DNA of 64,000 bases from positions 124,001 through 188,000 of the forward strand of contig NZ_SLVV01000002.1 of NCBI RefSeq assembly GCF_004340465.1, read 5' to 3'. Under the pieces are notes generated by a model, which saw only the letters and a list, made by a program, of their open reading frames with translations, was not told the DNA's origin and searched no databases. This DNA comes from Mesobacillus foraminis (GTDB lineage: Bacteria; Bacillota; Bacilli; Bacillales; Cytobacillaceae). Positions 51,223 to 62,100 of this stretch are shown in pieces (position 1 is the stretch's first letter; the number at the start of each line of letters is the position of its first letter). The position numbers and the translations under genes are program-made.

Positions 51223-52116
51223 TTGGAATTAAGACAATTACAAACCTTCCTTGAGGTTGCAAAGCATAAAAGCATAACTAAAGCTGCAGAGGCCCTTCAT
51301 ATTTCACAGCCAGCCTTGAGTAAATCGATCAAGGCTCTCGAAGAAGACCTTGGCATGACATTGATTGTACGCACGAATAAGACAAGTGACCTGACGGATG
51401 CCGGCATGGTTGTTGTGGAATACGCCCAGCGGATGACTGCCCTGATGGACGAAATGACAACGACATTGAATGACATGACAAACCTTGCCCGCGGACAAAT
51501 CAACATAGGACTTCCCCCTTTTATCGGCAGTCTTTTCTTTCCAAAGGTGATGGCGGAGTTCCATAAAACCTTCCCAAATATTGAAATCAATATTACTGAG
51601 TACGGAGGTGCCCGAGTAGTAAAAAGTGTGGAGGACGGGGAATTCGAGCTTGGAGTGGTTGTACTGCCTGTCAATGAAGAAGATTTCAATGTATTTCCGA
51701 TTGTTGAAGAAGAAATGAAGCTGCTTGTCCATCAAGACCACGAATTTGCTTCCAGGGAACAAGTTGACATAAAGGACCTTACCGAAGAGGAGATTATTTT
51801 TTACAACGAGGAATTTGCTCTTCATCAAATCTTAAGGACGCATTTCATCACAGCTGGTTTCGAGCCAAAAATTTTATTTAAAAGCTCTCAATGGGACTTT
51901 ATGTCTGAAATGGTTGCCGCTAATCTTGGCATTACGATTCTCCCGCAGTCCATATGCAACCGGATTGTCAATGAGGAAGTTAAAATTCTTGGATTAAAAC
52001 CTAATATCTTGTGGAGACTGGCGGTTATAACAAAAAGGGGCCGTTATATCTCTTATGCTGGCAGGACCTTTATTGATTTTATTTTAAAAGCAAAACTTTT
52101 TTCTCAAACCACCTGA
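51223..52116 (+). CDS. cidR: LysR-family regulator of cidAB
   Basis: A 297-aa LysR regulator. The N-terminal winged helix-turn-helix covers about 1-60 (LRQLQTFLEVAKHKSITKAAEALHISQPALSKSIKALEE), followed by a two-lobe effector domain. The TTG at 51223 has GGAG nine bases upstream; the ATG at 51214 has none. It precedes cidA-cidB in the same direction, as YwbI/CidR precedes ywbHG in B. subtilis, where it responds to acetate. Confidence 0.85.
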   Translation: MELRQLQTFLEVAKHKSITKAAEALHISQPALSKSIKALEEDLGMTLIVRTNKTSDLTDAGMVVVEYAQRMTALMDEMTTTLNDMTNLARGQINIGLPPFIGSLFFPKVMAEFHKTFPNIEINITEYGGARVVKSVEDGEFELGVVVLPVNEEDFNVFPIVEEEMKLLVHQDHEFASREQVDIKDLTEEEIIFYNEEFALHQILRTHFITAGFEPKILFKSSQWDFMSEMVAANLGITILPQSICNRIVNEEVKILGLKPNILWRLAVITKRGRYISYAGRTFIDFILKAKLFSQTT

Positions 52117-52129
52117 TCCAAATCACCAC

Positions 52130-52146
52130 CATAACTTTTAGTTATG
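52130..52146 (+). promoter_or_regulatory. LysR-type operator upstream of cidA
   Basis: The perfect palindrome CATAACT-TTT-AGTTATG contains the T-N11-A pattern of LysR sites. It lies about 104 bp before the cidA start and just after the cidR stop. Confidence 0.6.
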
Positions 52147-52249
52147 AAGTTTATTCTTATTATGTATTTTACGAATAACAAAAACCGTCGTATGATTACC
52201 TATACAATCTTTTACACCTGCTGGGTGTCAATTAGAAAGGGTCATAACG

Positions 52250-52624
52250 ATGAAAATTGGAGTAATAATTATACAGGTTTTGTTCATACATGTATTTCTT
52301 TATCTCGGGGCAGCTCTCAAGCTAATCATCCCCATCTCCATTCCCATCCCGGGTTCAATGTTTGGATTGATACTCCTGTTTTTGGCATTGTGCTTAAATC
52401 TTGTGAAACTGGAATGGGTTGAGAAAGGCGGAAACTGGCTGCTGGCTGAATTGCTGCTGTTTTTCATTCCTTCTGCGGTTGGTATTGTTAATTATGATGA
52501 CATTCTGAGCCTGCAGGGTGTCGAGATCGTTCTCTTGATCAGCATCAGCACAATTATTGTCATGGGTATGACTGCCTTGATTGCCGAAAGAATTACCGGA
52601 AAACGCAGGGGTGAAGCCAGATGA
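52250..52624 (+). CDS. cidA: Holin-like protein CidA
   Basis: A 124-aa, four-helix CidA/LrgA membrane protein. The family signature is IPIPGSMFGLILLFLAL, with WVEKGGNWLLAELLLFFIPSAVGIV after it. It is linked to autolysis control and acetate/pyruvate metabolism. Its stop overlaps the cidB start by four bases. Confidence 0.9.
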   Translation: MKIGVIIIQVLFIHVFLYLGAALKLIIPISIPIPGSMFGLILLFLALCLNLVKLEWVEKGGNWLLAELLLFFIPSAVGIVNYDDILSLQGVEIVLLISISTIIVMGMTALIAERITGKRRGEAR

Positions 52625-53316
52625 TGATGATATTTTTTACTGTCGCCACCTATTTGGTCTACCGGCTTACGAAACGAACCTATTCAAAATGGGCTTTCCC
52701 ATTGTTTCATCCTTTGCTGTTTGCCCCTTTGGCTTTGATTGGGTTGATTGCTTTACTTGATGTCCCTGCTGATGATTACCTCAATGCATCTAAATGGCTG
52801 ACCCATTTGCTGGGACCTGCCACGGTTGCCTTTGCAATCCCTATATACAAACATTTGCCATTGGTTAAGAAATACCTTGGGACAATCATCATCAGTATTA
52901 CAGCTGGTACCCTTATCGCCATATTCTCTACCTATGCTCTTTCAAAGGTCATTCACCTTCAAACAAGCTTCACTACTAGCATCCTGCCTAGGTCGATTAC
53001 GACCCCAATTGCAATTGAGGTGTCTAAAGAAATTGGAGGACTCCCAACCTTGACCACGGTATTTGTTATCCTGACAGGTGTCATTGGCGGGATCGTTGGA
53101 CCAATCGTGATTAACAGGCTTTCCATCAAGACGCCGATTGCAAAAGGTCTGGCTCTCGGCATGGGGGCACATGGAGCAGGAACGAATAAAGCAATGGAAT
53201 ATGGTGAACAGGAAGCAACCTTTTCATCGTTGGCCATGATATTCGCTGCCTGGATTACTCTGTTGTGGGGAGTCATCCTGATCCCGGCGTTAATGAATAT
53301 CGATCAGATTCTATAA
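52621..53316 (+). CDS. cidB: LrgB-family protein CidB
   Basis: A 231-aa LrgB/CidB membrane protein, partner of CidA. Visible signatures are LLGPATVAFAIPIYKH, LPRSITTPIAIEVSKEIGG and GMGAHGAGTNKAMEYGE. Its start overlaps the cidA stop, so the two are coupled. Members of the LrgAB/PftAB group move pyruvate or related acids. Confidence 0.92.
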   Translation: MMMIFFTVATYLVYRLTKRTYSKWAFPLFHPLLFAPLALIGLIALLDVPADDYLNASKWLTHLLGPATVAFAIPIYKHLPLVKKYLGTIIISITAGTLIAIFSTYALSKVIHLQTSFTTSILPRSITTPIAIEVSKEIGGLPTLTTVFVILTGVIGGIVGPIVINRLSIKTPIAKGLALGMGAHGAGTNKAMEYGEQEATFSSLAMIFAAWITLLWGVILIPALMNIDQIL

Positions 53317-53355
53317 AAGACCCCCCTTTTTCTTTAAAGAAAAAAGGGGGTCTTT
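53316..53355. terminator. Terminator between cidB and the DUF2264 gene
   Basis: A strong stem, AAAGACCCCC(CTTTTT)/GGGGGTCTTT, directly after the cidB stop. It is nearly symmetrical and may serve both strands. Confidence 0.88.
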
Positions 53356-53478
53356 GCATAAATTTAGATCACGATGTCCTTTTTCCGGCTTTTTCCAGCG
53401 TTTTCGTCATGATAACTTGAATGATGTCCTTTTCCCCGGGCCTCCTTATAAACATTCACCTTCATAAAACGGAAAAAC

Positions 53479-55341
53479 TTATAGTGTGAAGGCGCTGTTT
53501 TGAATCACCGTTCCATCAAACCCACCGCCAATAATCATGATTTCTCCATCTTTTATTTCTGCCACTGGCGGTTCCTCCCATAGAGATGCATCGCCGCCTG
53601 GTTCTCCAAAAAATGCATTAATAAAGAGATGCCTTCCTGGGTTTAGACTTGCTTTTACGGTCGGAATCACCGTCCTGGCATGCATGATATTTGTATTCGC
53701 ATTTGGAAAGATTAGCTCTGCACCTTCTCCCCCATAAAGGTTTTTGATTCCGCTTGCTCCCCATGGGAAGGTTGCGAGCGAGGCATGCGCTTCCCGAATC
53801 GTTTTCGCTTTAGCTTCTTTCCCCTCCTCCATTTCAAGGCCAAGGGCAAAGCTGCCATCCGCACAATCCAAAAAACGTGCCGTATCAATGCTGTGAATTC
53901 TTATATGCCACGGAGCTCCTGCAATAAGCCATGTTTTGATTTCAACGTCCCGCCACGGCTTCCAGCAAGTATAAACAACGCGCTCATCCACTTTAAAATC
54001 TTCACAGGTTCTTTTTCCACGATATAAATTATCTCCCTCGCTTACAGCCAGCATGGAGTCAAACGCCCCCTGAGACAGGCCCCAATCCGCTTTTGGGACA
54101 CTGAAGCCGAAAAAGCTGGAGTAAACAAACTTTTCATATTTCGCAGCTGTATGTGAATGCTCATTGGTATGTCTGTATCCTGCATTAAAAGCAAGAAGAT
54201 GGTTCTTCTCTTCCTGCCTGCAAAAGATAAACCTTGGAGATTTTTGTACAGTCCTTTCTTTCAGTGGCGGGAGCGGCATTTCTTCTGCCCTCCAAAACGG
54301 GTGGGACTCAGGAAACATCACCGGGAGGAACGCTTTTAGGCCCCAATAAGGCGATCCAGGCGCATTGTAATTTTCAGCCATAATCAGATTGGGATAGCTG
54401 TAGCCAATGGTCAGCAGCCCATTGTGATCAAAGATTGGCTGCTTCAGCCACCAGCGCAGATTCCGGAGAATCAGTCCCTTCACAACTCCTAACGGAAAGG
54501 CTTCTGCATCCGCATATGCCAGTGCACTCCAGAATGCAGACTGTGCAAACCGGTAGGCAAGACTCCTGCCGTATGGCAAGGCTGAACCGTCGCCTGCGAA
54601 CCAATAAATAAAATCCTTGGCAAAGCTTATTGCGCGTTTTTTATAAAGCCGGGCCCTTACAGGGTCTTCATGTTCCATCCATTTAGCATAGATAAGGCTG
54701 TAAAAATGGATAGCAAATGGTCCATAATAGTCACAATGGGCATCAATTCCATCCTCATACCAGCCATTGCCCAGGTGGAATTGATCAATCCTGTCAAGGT
54801 TTTCAGTCACTTTCTGCTGATCATATGGCTCCCCTACTCTTTTTAAACCGAGATTGACGAGAACGGGGAAAAACAGCCAATTGCAATCATGGACCTTACA
54901 CCTATTAATCTGGTTCAGCCACGATGCAAAGTTTTGCTTCTCCCTTTCTGTCAGAGGATCCCAGATTATTTCCGGGATCAGAGCCAGCGCAAATCCAAAG
55001 GCCGCCATTTCAACTGCCCGCTGGTCATAATCGCTGATTTCTCCCCAATATTCTTCGTGGGAAGGGTTCGTTCCATTTTTAATTCCTTCCAGACACGACT
55101 CCCAAAGGTCAGATTTCCCTCCTCCCGCCAGCAGTGGAACAAGGCCCCATAGAACTCTTGAGAATCCTTCCATTTCAGCAATGGATCTCGTATAGCCTGT
55201 TCCTGTTTGTCCAATCTTAAGCCTGGCTTTCCCCTTGCTGTAAAAAGGGCCTAAAGCACCGAGAATCTGTTCAAGTGCCCTGCACAGCTCATCACGAGTT
55301 TGCAGCTGGGTGGGTTGGATTGGCAACTCGAGGTTCAGCAT
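53479..55341 (-). CDS. DUF2264 family protein
   Basis: A 620-aa cytoplasmic protein of the DUF2264 family, which has an (alpha/alpha) barrel-like N-terminal half followed by beta-rich sequence. Markers are YTRSIAEMEGFSRVLWGLVP and WYEDGIDAHCDYYGPFAIHF, and a later HTNEHSHTAAKYEKF. The family occurs in polysaccharide loci and may be a lyase or hydrolase. It is downstream of the GH88 gene, last of three. There is no signal peptide. AGGAGGAAG precedes the ATG. Confidence 0.78.
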   Translation of the reverse strand: MLNLELPIQPTQLQTRDELCRALEQILGALGPFYSKGKARLKIGQTGTGYTRSIAEMEGFSRVLWGLVPLLAGGGKSDLWESCLEGIKNGTNPSHEEYWGEISDYDQRAVEMAAFGFALALIPEIIWDPLTEREKQNFASWLNQINRCKVHDCNWLFFPVLVNLGLKRVGEPYDQQKVTENLDRIDQFHLGNGWYEDGIDAHCDYYGPFAIHFYSLIYAKWMEHEDPVRARLYKKRAISFAKDFIYWFAGDGSALPYGRSLAYRFAQSAFWSALAYADAEAFPLGVVKGLILRNLRWWLKQPIFDHNGLLTIGYSYPNLIMAENYNAPGSPYWGLKAFLPVMFPESHPFWRAEEMPLPPLKERTVQKSPRFIFCRQEEKNHLLAFNAGYRHTNEHSHTAAKYEKFVYSSFFGFSVPKADWGLSQGAFDSMLAVSEGDNLYRGKRTCEDFKVDERVVYTCWKPWRDVEIKTWLIAGAPWHIRIHSIDTARFLDCADGSFALGLEMEEGKEAKAKTIREAHASLATFPWGASGIKNLYGGEGAELIFPNANTNIMHARTVIPTVKASLNPGRHLFINAFFGEPGGDASLWEEPPVAEIKDGEIMIIGGGFDGTVIQNSAFTL

Positions 55342-55428
55342 GAATTTCTTCCTCCTAAACGTTTTTTAACGAAACCTGCGTCTTCACCGCTTGATATAGC
55401 AGTGGAAACAGATAAGTATTCCTGTCCT

Positions 55429-56556
55429 CTACCAGAAAAGCTGGGTATAGCCTTTTAATCTCGCAAGTCCTTCAACAAAGAAGTAATCTCCGTATATGAG
55501 GGGGTTATCCGTATATCGCCCTTCCGGAAAATGGCTGGTACCATGGAGGATCAGCCCTTCCTCTTCTTGATTCTCCCAATCTCCGTAATTTTCAAAGAGT
55601 GAACGCAGAATCCTTTCACCCGCTTTACGGTAAACAGTAGCCTCCTCAGCTGCTGACTGGTCAGCAAGCAGAAGCAGTCCGCACGCCGCAACCGCCCCAG
55701 CTGATGAGTCTCTTGGGGCATCGACCCCCGCAGGCAGACGGAAATCCCAATGGGGAACATAGTCCTCGGGCAGGTGGGAGATGAAAAAGTGTGCCACTCG
55801 CTTAGCAGTTTCTTTATAGTTGTTATCTCCAGTATAGTGATAACACAAAGCAAGGCCGTAAATGGCCCACGCAGCCCCGCGGGACCAGGCAGATTCAGGC
55901 GCATATCCCTGGCCGCCAACCGCTTCAACGAAGTCTCCCGATTCAGGGTCAAACCTGATAATATGATGAACAGCTCCATCACTCCGGATAAAATGCTGAA
56001 GGACTGTCCGGGCATGCCTTTCCGCTACCCCTTTGAATCTTGGATCGCCAGTCTCTTCTGTGGCCCAGAAAAGGAGGGGCAGATTCATTAAACAATCAAT
56101 AATGGCGATGCCTCGATTATCTTCCCCTTCGGTCCAGGGATTCCAGGCACGAATGAAGTTTCCATTTACATTGAAGCGGCCCATTAGAAGGTTGGCTGCC
56201 AGAAGCGCCCTTCGTTTAGAATCTTCTTCTCCTAGAAGCTTATATCGGGCAACACTCGTTAGGGTCCACATAAAACCCATATCATGATCCAATCGATAAT
56301 AGTCTTTCTGGACAGCATCGAGCTTTTCTTCGCATGCTGCAGCCAATTCCTTCAAATCATTGTCCTTGGTATCCCTATAAGTTAGCCATAATAACCCTGG
56401 CCAAAAACCGGCAGTCCACCAATGCGGTTCAGCAAGCTGGTACTCACCGTTTTCGCTTGCATGCGGAAAGTTTGATCCAATTTTTTTACTAGTTCTCCCT
56501 ACTTTATGCGTTACTTGATTCCATGCGTTTTCTGCCCATTGCTGCTGGTTGGTCAT
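55429..56556 (-). CDS. Glycoside hydrolase family 88 (unsaturated glucuronyl hydrolase)
   Basis: A 375-aa (alpha/alpha)6-barrel hydrolase that removes 4,5-unsaturated uronic acids left by polysaccharide lyases. The GH88 active-site patterns DHDMGFMWTLTS (catalytic Asp), APESAWSRGAAWAIYG and DAPRDSSAGAVAACGL are present. The ATG at 56556 has GAAAGGGTG upstream; the longer frame overlaps the preceding gene. Without a signal peptide it should act in the cytoplasm on products of the lyase encoded just upstream. Confidence 0.87.
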   Translation of the reverse strand: MTNQQQWAENAWNQVTHKVGRTSKKIGSNFPHASENGEYQLAEPHWWTAGFWPGLLWLTYRDTKDNDLKELAAACEEKLDAVQKDYYRLDHDMGFMWTLTSVARYKLLGEEDSKRRALLAANLLMGRFNVNGNFIRAWNPWTEGEDNRGIAIIDCLMNLPLLFWATEETGDPRFKGVAERHARTVLQHFIRSDGAVHHIIRFDPESGDFVEAVGGQGYAPESAWSRGAAWAIYGLALCYHYTGDNNYKETAKRVAHFFISHLPEDYVPHWDFRLPAGVDAPRDSSAGAVAACGLLLLADQSAAEEATVYRKAGERILRSLFENYGDWENQEEEGLILHGTSHFPEGRYTDNPLIYGDYFFVEGLARLKGYTQLFW

Positions 56557-56569
56557 GCTCTTCACCCTT

Positions 56570-58399
56570 TCAAATAAATTCAAAAACGAATTTCGTCCAA
56601 ATTTCCTTTCCAGGATTCCTCACTTGAAAATCAAGCGCCATCAATTCTTCGTTCTCGCCAAAATGATTCATGAAGGATAGCCTCTGGGCCTCAAAAATCA
56701 GTTGATTCCGATCAAACAGGATCCTCAGCCTTTCCTTCCCCTCGAGGATGATGCCCTCTTCAACCTCTAAAACTGTAAGAATTGGAGTAATCAGCCGTTC
56801 GACAATAGAGGATGGGCCTTTTTTAAAAGAATAATAGTCTTCCAGTACAAGTGTTGGCAGACTTTTCTTTGTCCAGGTAAATTTACGGATCAGAGTTTGC
56901 AGTTCCTCCAATTCGTAGGCTTTGGCAATGTCAATCTCAAACACTTCGACTTTCCCTTCCTCGGCAGCATTTTTAATGGAAGCCCTGCAGCCTCCCCCTT
57001 CCCTTTGGGTCAGTCCATTGATCAATGGAACAGAGTGTCCCTGAGAACCGTTGCATAAAAAGGAATACCTGCGATCCCCAAAATAATCATTATTATATAA
57101 TCCGCTGCCCAAATCCTTTAAAAATACCCGGCCATTTCCTTGAAGGATGAAGTGGCCGATATCATTGTGGTTATGCGGCTCGTCGTTATGCCCTCCTTTT
57201 GCTGCAAATGAAAACTGGCCTTGCTCCGATCGGTGTCTGGAGATAAACCACTGTGAATCCTCGGAAAAGAACGTAGCTGGCTTCCACTCCTTTCCTTCCT
57301 TAGCTTCATCAAACCAGATCAAATTCCTGATAGCCGGTGCCCACCTGCTGCAATGGTCCGCAGTATAGCTGGCCCCCAGGGATTTTTCAGGCACTTCAAA
57401 ATCCGGGTAAACCCTGCTTAAGTAATGGCTTAGTCCCAGGAAAACTTCAGCAGTCGGAACTGCATCCGAAAAGTTAACAACTTGGTTCCCAAAAAGGAAG
57501 CTTTTCTGTTCAAAAAAGGCAATTTCCCTCACTTTTGAAGTCTGGAATAAATCCAGGACACCGGCACTTTTTGTTTTTAACAGATCGGCAAAATAAACAT
57601 AGTATCCAAAACCATACTGCCAATATCCGTAACCTTCAAGGCATATCCCGTCCTCCCTAAAGCCATCAAGATAGAAATCCATTGTCCGGAGAACTTTATT
57701 AAGGATCATTGCCAGGGTGTCATCATCATTAACCAGATACATTGCAGCGGCTCCTATTGCCCCCCCGCATACAGCTGCCCAGTTGTGTGTTGCCGTCTCC
57801 CATGGAAAGGGTTCCTGTTTTATAAAAGGGTGAAAAATCCTGCGATTGACCTCTTCATAAATGCGCTTACATATTTGGGGGTTAAGGTCACTCTCTAACA
57901 GCTTCATAATCTCGCTTAAAGAAAACGCCGTTTCAGCTGCAAATAAATCGATTGTAAATTCCTGGACAGATTGATTTATTAAGCAATTATTGGTTGAAAG
58001 TTTCGTCTCTGGACCATTCATGAGATGTGCCGGCAAACACCATGTATATTCGTTGCAAATGGACCAAATCGTGTTTTCCAGCGCCTCCCGGCAAACATCA
58101 TTATGAGGCTCAAGCAAGAGCATAATGGCAAAAGTGTTTAGCCTGCGCCTTCTTTGAAAGTAAACCTTTTCATATTCCAGCCGGGAACCTGTTTCGCCAA
58201 AGATTCGAAAAAGTGTAAAGGAAAGTTCGGGGTCACTTTCTTTTATCAGTCTATTTCCTTCTTCCTTAACTTCATTAAGGATCGGTTCGTAAACAGGGTT
58301 CTCAATGATCTTCCTGCGCCAGTCCTTTATTTCCGCTTTATCTTTGAACAATAATAGTGTCCGAGGAGTAATTACACTTTTAATTCCTTCTTTTTGCAC
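56570..58399 (-). CDS. Heparinase II/III-like polysaccharide lyase
   Basis: A 609-aa protein with an alpha-helical toroid (about 60-330) and a C-terminal beta-sandwich of the heparinase II/III fold. The beta domain starts with GGHNDEPHNHNDIGHFIL, which holds the catalytic/metal His residues of these lyases. It should cleave uronic-acid polysaccharides by beta-elimination. No signal peptide is seen. The GTG start follows AAAGGAGGAC. It is first in the lyase-GH88-DUF2264 operon. Confidence 0.83.
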   Translation of the reverse strand: MQKEGIKSVITPRTLLLFKDKAEIKDWRRKIIENPVYEPILNEVKEEGNRLIKESDPELSFTLFRIFGETGSRLEYEKVYFQRRRRLNTFAIMLLLEPHNDVCREALENTIWSICNEYTWCLPAHLMNGPETKLSTNNCLINQSVQEFTIDLFAAETAFSLSEIMKLLESDLNPQICKRIYEEVNRRIFHPFIKQEPFPWETATHNWAAVCGGAIGAAAMYLVNDDDTLAMILNKVLRTMDFYLDGFREDGICLEGYGYWQYGFGYYVYFADLLKTKSAGVLDLFQTSKVREIAFFEQKSFLFGNQVVNFSDAVPTAEVFLGLSHYLSRVYPDFEVPEKSLGASYTADHCSRWAPAIRNLIWFDEAKEGKEWKPATFFSEDSQWFISRHRSEQGQFSFAAKGGHNDEPHNHNDIGHFILQGNGRVFLKDLGSGLYNNDYFGDRRYSFLCNGSQGHSVPLINGLTQREGGGCRASIKNAAEEGKVEVFEIDIAKAYELEELQTLIRKFTWTKKSLPTLVLEDYYSFKKGPSSIVERLITPILTVLEVEEGIILEGKERLRILFDRNQLIFEAQRLSFMNHFGENEELMALDFQVRNPGKEIWTKFVFEFI

Positions 58400-58766
58400 G
58401 CCCTGTCCTCCTTTAATTCATTTCAAAAGTATTAGGGTTTTCCTCTAACTCCAGAAGGAGCAACCCCTTTAATAACTTGCATCTGGCCAATAAGGAACAT
58501 ATTGTCCAAAGGAAGGATTGCAGAACAGCAAGTAAATAGGAGGGAGTAAAATTAAATCACTTTATGTAATCGCAGCGCCAGCTGAATCTAACAATCTGAC
58601 CGATGTAAATCAAAAAATCGGTTTATATATCCCCATACTGATATAGTTCTTCTTTGCCATCTATTTTCCCTGCTCTTACTGACCCAATTCTTATATCCAA
58701 TCCATTGCGGAATGTTTTGGGAGAAGACGCACAGAAATAAAAGGACCGCCACAGCTGATGCATAGT

Positions 58767-58989
58767 CTACTTAATTGAAAGGCTAAGTTTATTCGCTGCC
58801 TTATAGAGAGGCCCGTAACACAGATAAAAAAGTGGAAATAATTCCTTACAATTATCAGAGGAAGGAACAGCGAAGATCATGGTAAAAGGAATATGCTTCT
58901 TCGCAACGGTACCGCAGTTTTCAGCACGTCTGAGAGCATCAATATCATCCGTATTCCCCGATTCCCCTCCCGCTCACAAAGAAGTTCAT
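58767..58989 (-). pseudogene. Frameshifted small gene
   Basis: On the minus strand the frame from ATG 58989 reads MNFFVSGRGIG, then one extra base in a GGGG run shifts it. Removing one G restores NTDDIDALRRAENCGTVAKK and a later PFTMIFAVPSSDN to a TAG at 58767, giving ~73 residues. It may be a real frameshift or a sequence error. The rest of 58400-59048 has no gene. The family is unrecognised. Confidence 0.4.
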
Positions 58990-59048
58990 CCCCCTAAAGT
59001 CTATCAAAAAAGATACCCTTTCTTTAGAAATTACTTGGCTATTCAAGC

Positions 59049-59092
59049 ATAAAAAAAAACTCTGCCATCCCCGAGTGCGGAAGACAGAGTTT
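59049..59092 (-). terminator. Terminator after the GH43-type gene
   Basis: On the minus strand AAACTCTG/CAGAGTTT is followed by about nine T, 20 bp past the stop. Confidence 0.82.
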
Positions 59093-59111
59093 AATATTCA
59101 TGGCGGGTATT

Positions 59112-62100
59112 TTACAACTTATCAGTCAGGGAGATTAACAAAGCTGCATTCTCTTCGGTCACAGTTTTTCCACTTTGAGCCCTAAGCTGATTGATGTATG
59201 CATTCAATTTCCCTTCCATAGCTTCTTTATTTCCTTTGGAGGCTGAATCCTCAGCACCTTGAAGTTTTACCGAAAGAGATTCTGCTACACTTGCATTGCT
59301 GACAAGGGATTGAGTTAATGTTGAAAGACTTTTAAAATCAACAGTGACAGTGAATTCAACTTCCTCCACCGTTGTATGGCCGGCTCGGTCTGTAGCCGCA
59401 GCCTTAAATTTATTGACTCCAATTTCAAACTCGTACGCCCTTCCTTCAATCTTTGGACAATCAATTTCTGCGATTCCTGATAAATCATCGGTCGCACTGC
59501 AGGAGATGGAAATCTGCTCATCTACTGAATATGCACCCTTATTGCCATGGAAGGTTACAACTGGTGCTGTTGTATCTTCCTCCACGATCATAATCCAGCT
59601 GATTTGAGGATCAGGGGAACCGGCAACCCTCCGGACAGTCACATCGAGCTTTCCATCCTTTACCTCAATATTTTTATAGCCAAGGACATCATATGAATTA
59701 GTAAATACGTATCCCTTTGTTTTTGGTTCTCCATTTATCAGAATATCAGCTTTTCGGCTTCCTTTTGTTGATGTATACCAGCGATCATGCAATCCAGTAT
59801 ATACCGTGTATTTCCCGTCTTTAAGATTAAATTTATAGGAGAGATCGTCGCCTGAATTAGCTAATAAATATCTCAATGATGAGAAAAGATCCTCGTCCTC
59901 TGTTCCTGCTGGTCTTGTACGGTCTCCAACATATCCCCAGGTCTGGCCTTTCTCCGGCTCATACTGCTGGTCAACGATTTCTTTATTTAATAGGGTTTTC
60001 TGCATATAGGAGGACCATGTCTTGTAGTCTCTTGTCTCTGCACCGCCCGCATGGACAAAGTATCTTACATGATCTGGGATGACAATGATTTCAGTTCTGA
60101 TCACCTTGTTGGCCAGCTCCGGCAGAGTCCCTTCAACTACTGCAGATCCAGGTTTGGCAAAATCCTCAGAATTCACTTTCCACTTTACTGGGGTGTCCAT
60201 TTGTTTGCCTTCCGTGTTTGTCACATTGACAACATTGGGGAGTTCAGGTATCTCATCGACCGCGACTTTTTTTGGCAGTTCGGTGTTTACGGTCACTCTG
60301 CCCATCCGGTCCAATAAATCCAGCTTCCACTCATCATACCATTTAAGGATGATTTCATCCTCCTGGCCAAATTCGATTGGCAGCCACACATATCTTGAGT
60401 TGGTTAGGTCATCCTTATTCCATCTATCACCCATATATATGAACTTTCCTTTTTTTGCATCAACCGGAATCACATACGTACTTTGTGAGCGGAAAGTCGT
60501 TTCAGAACCTGTCCCGACCGACGGGTCTCCCATCGTCTTCCATTCTCCCATCACCGAATCGGCCACCGAATATCTGGCGGGATTTGGATCCCATCCCGTA
60601 GCACCCGAGGTGATCATATAATATTTGCCATCGTATTTGAACATTGCAGGTGCTTCTCGATGCTGGCCCGGTATAGCCCTGATAAAATCCTTCCCATACT
60701 GGTCACCAGCTATTGCAGTGTAATCCTCATTCAATTTGGAAATATACAAGGAATAATTTTCTTCACTGGAGTAGATGATGTAGGCTGTTCCATCTTCATC
60801 CTTAAACAAAGTCATATCCCTTGCCATCCCTGTATTTGGCCCCCAGACTTGTTCCCCTTCCGGCATTTTGTTCAGGCGGTTGCTTTCTAAATATTCAAAA
60901 GGACCTGTCGGTGAATCGCTGATAGCGACTCCAGATTTTGCTTTTGCATAGTTGGCATCAGAACCATTATATGGCCCGTCTACATGCAGCCATAGTACAT
61001 ACTTGCCAGTCTTTTCGTTGTAGATGACTTTCGGCCTTTCCAGAATGCCGCGTGCTGTATTGATATCACTGAAAATTACATCTTTTTCTTCGGCAGATCG
61101 ATTTTTATACAGCTCGATAAAATATGGATTGGTTTCCATATCTTCACGTTTCTCAATTGCCTTCATGACAACTCCTTCGTCTTTCCAGTTGTACAAGTCT
61201 TTCGATGAGTAGGCATGAACCCCGGTTGCGGGAAGGTAGCCGTTGGTTTTATCTTCACCGTACCAGTAATACGTCTCCGTTTTTTCGTCAAACATGATGC
61301 CCGCGCCGTGAGCCTGAATCACAGCACCATTTGTATCCCGCCATTCTTGTCCTGGTTTAAAGGATTCATTCGGAATATCAAGTGCCAGTCCGCCAAGCGC
61401 CGTTTCCAGCTGTTTCATCGAAGCCCTGATATCCTCCTGGACAGCTTTTGTGCCGACATCGAGCTGGCCCTCTTCAATTTTTTGTATTAGCCCTTTTGCT
61501 TGTTCTATCGCTTTATTTAAAGGTGCTAAACTGTACTTTGTATAGGTATCCGTCTTATCCGCCTCTGCCATTGCCTTCGAAATCTTTGCTTTTAAATCAT
61601 CGAGCTGAATCACAACGTATTTCCTGATGATCATATAATTGACTAAAGGATCATTGTGGTTTGATAACCCCGCGGTCGCTGGTCCTTGAATTTTGAGATC
61701 CAGCTCACCGTCAGTGACAGATATCTGTTGATAGGTTACCTCTTTTTCCATATTATAGCTTCCAATGTCATAATCGCCGTTGGAAATGTTTTTACCTTCT
61801 GAGATAATATTGACACTCCGTCCGCTCCACGGATTCTTGAAGCCTAAAGTAAGATCATATTCCCCATCCGGCAATTCAAATTTATAATATAATGCCTTGT
61901 CGCGGGTCTGGGGACCATTATAATATCTTAGCGAACCGAATTTATTACCGGCATCCCGCACACTTGTACTGCTGGTAGTGGTCACAAGACCCCATTTTTT
62001 CCCGGTTATGGGATCCGCGCCATACACCTGCTCCGTTTTGCTTGCATATAGGCCCATTTTATCATTGCCTTCTACGCTTTCTGGAGTCGTGTCTCCAGCG

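Noticed and set aside
51304-51828. 174-codon minus-strand frame
   Set aside because: Fully antisense to the LysR gene with its clear helix-turn-helix.
53316-53355. Possible regulatory palindrome for the polysaccharide genes
   Set aside because: Best explained as the cidB terminator: GC-rich stem with A and T runs directly after the stop codon.
55551-56015. 154-codon minus-strand frame
   Set aside because: Shadow of the GH88 gene in another frame.
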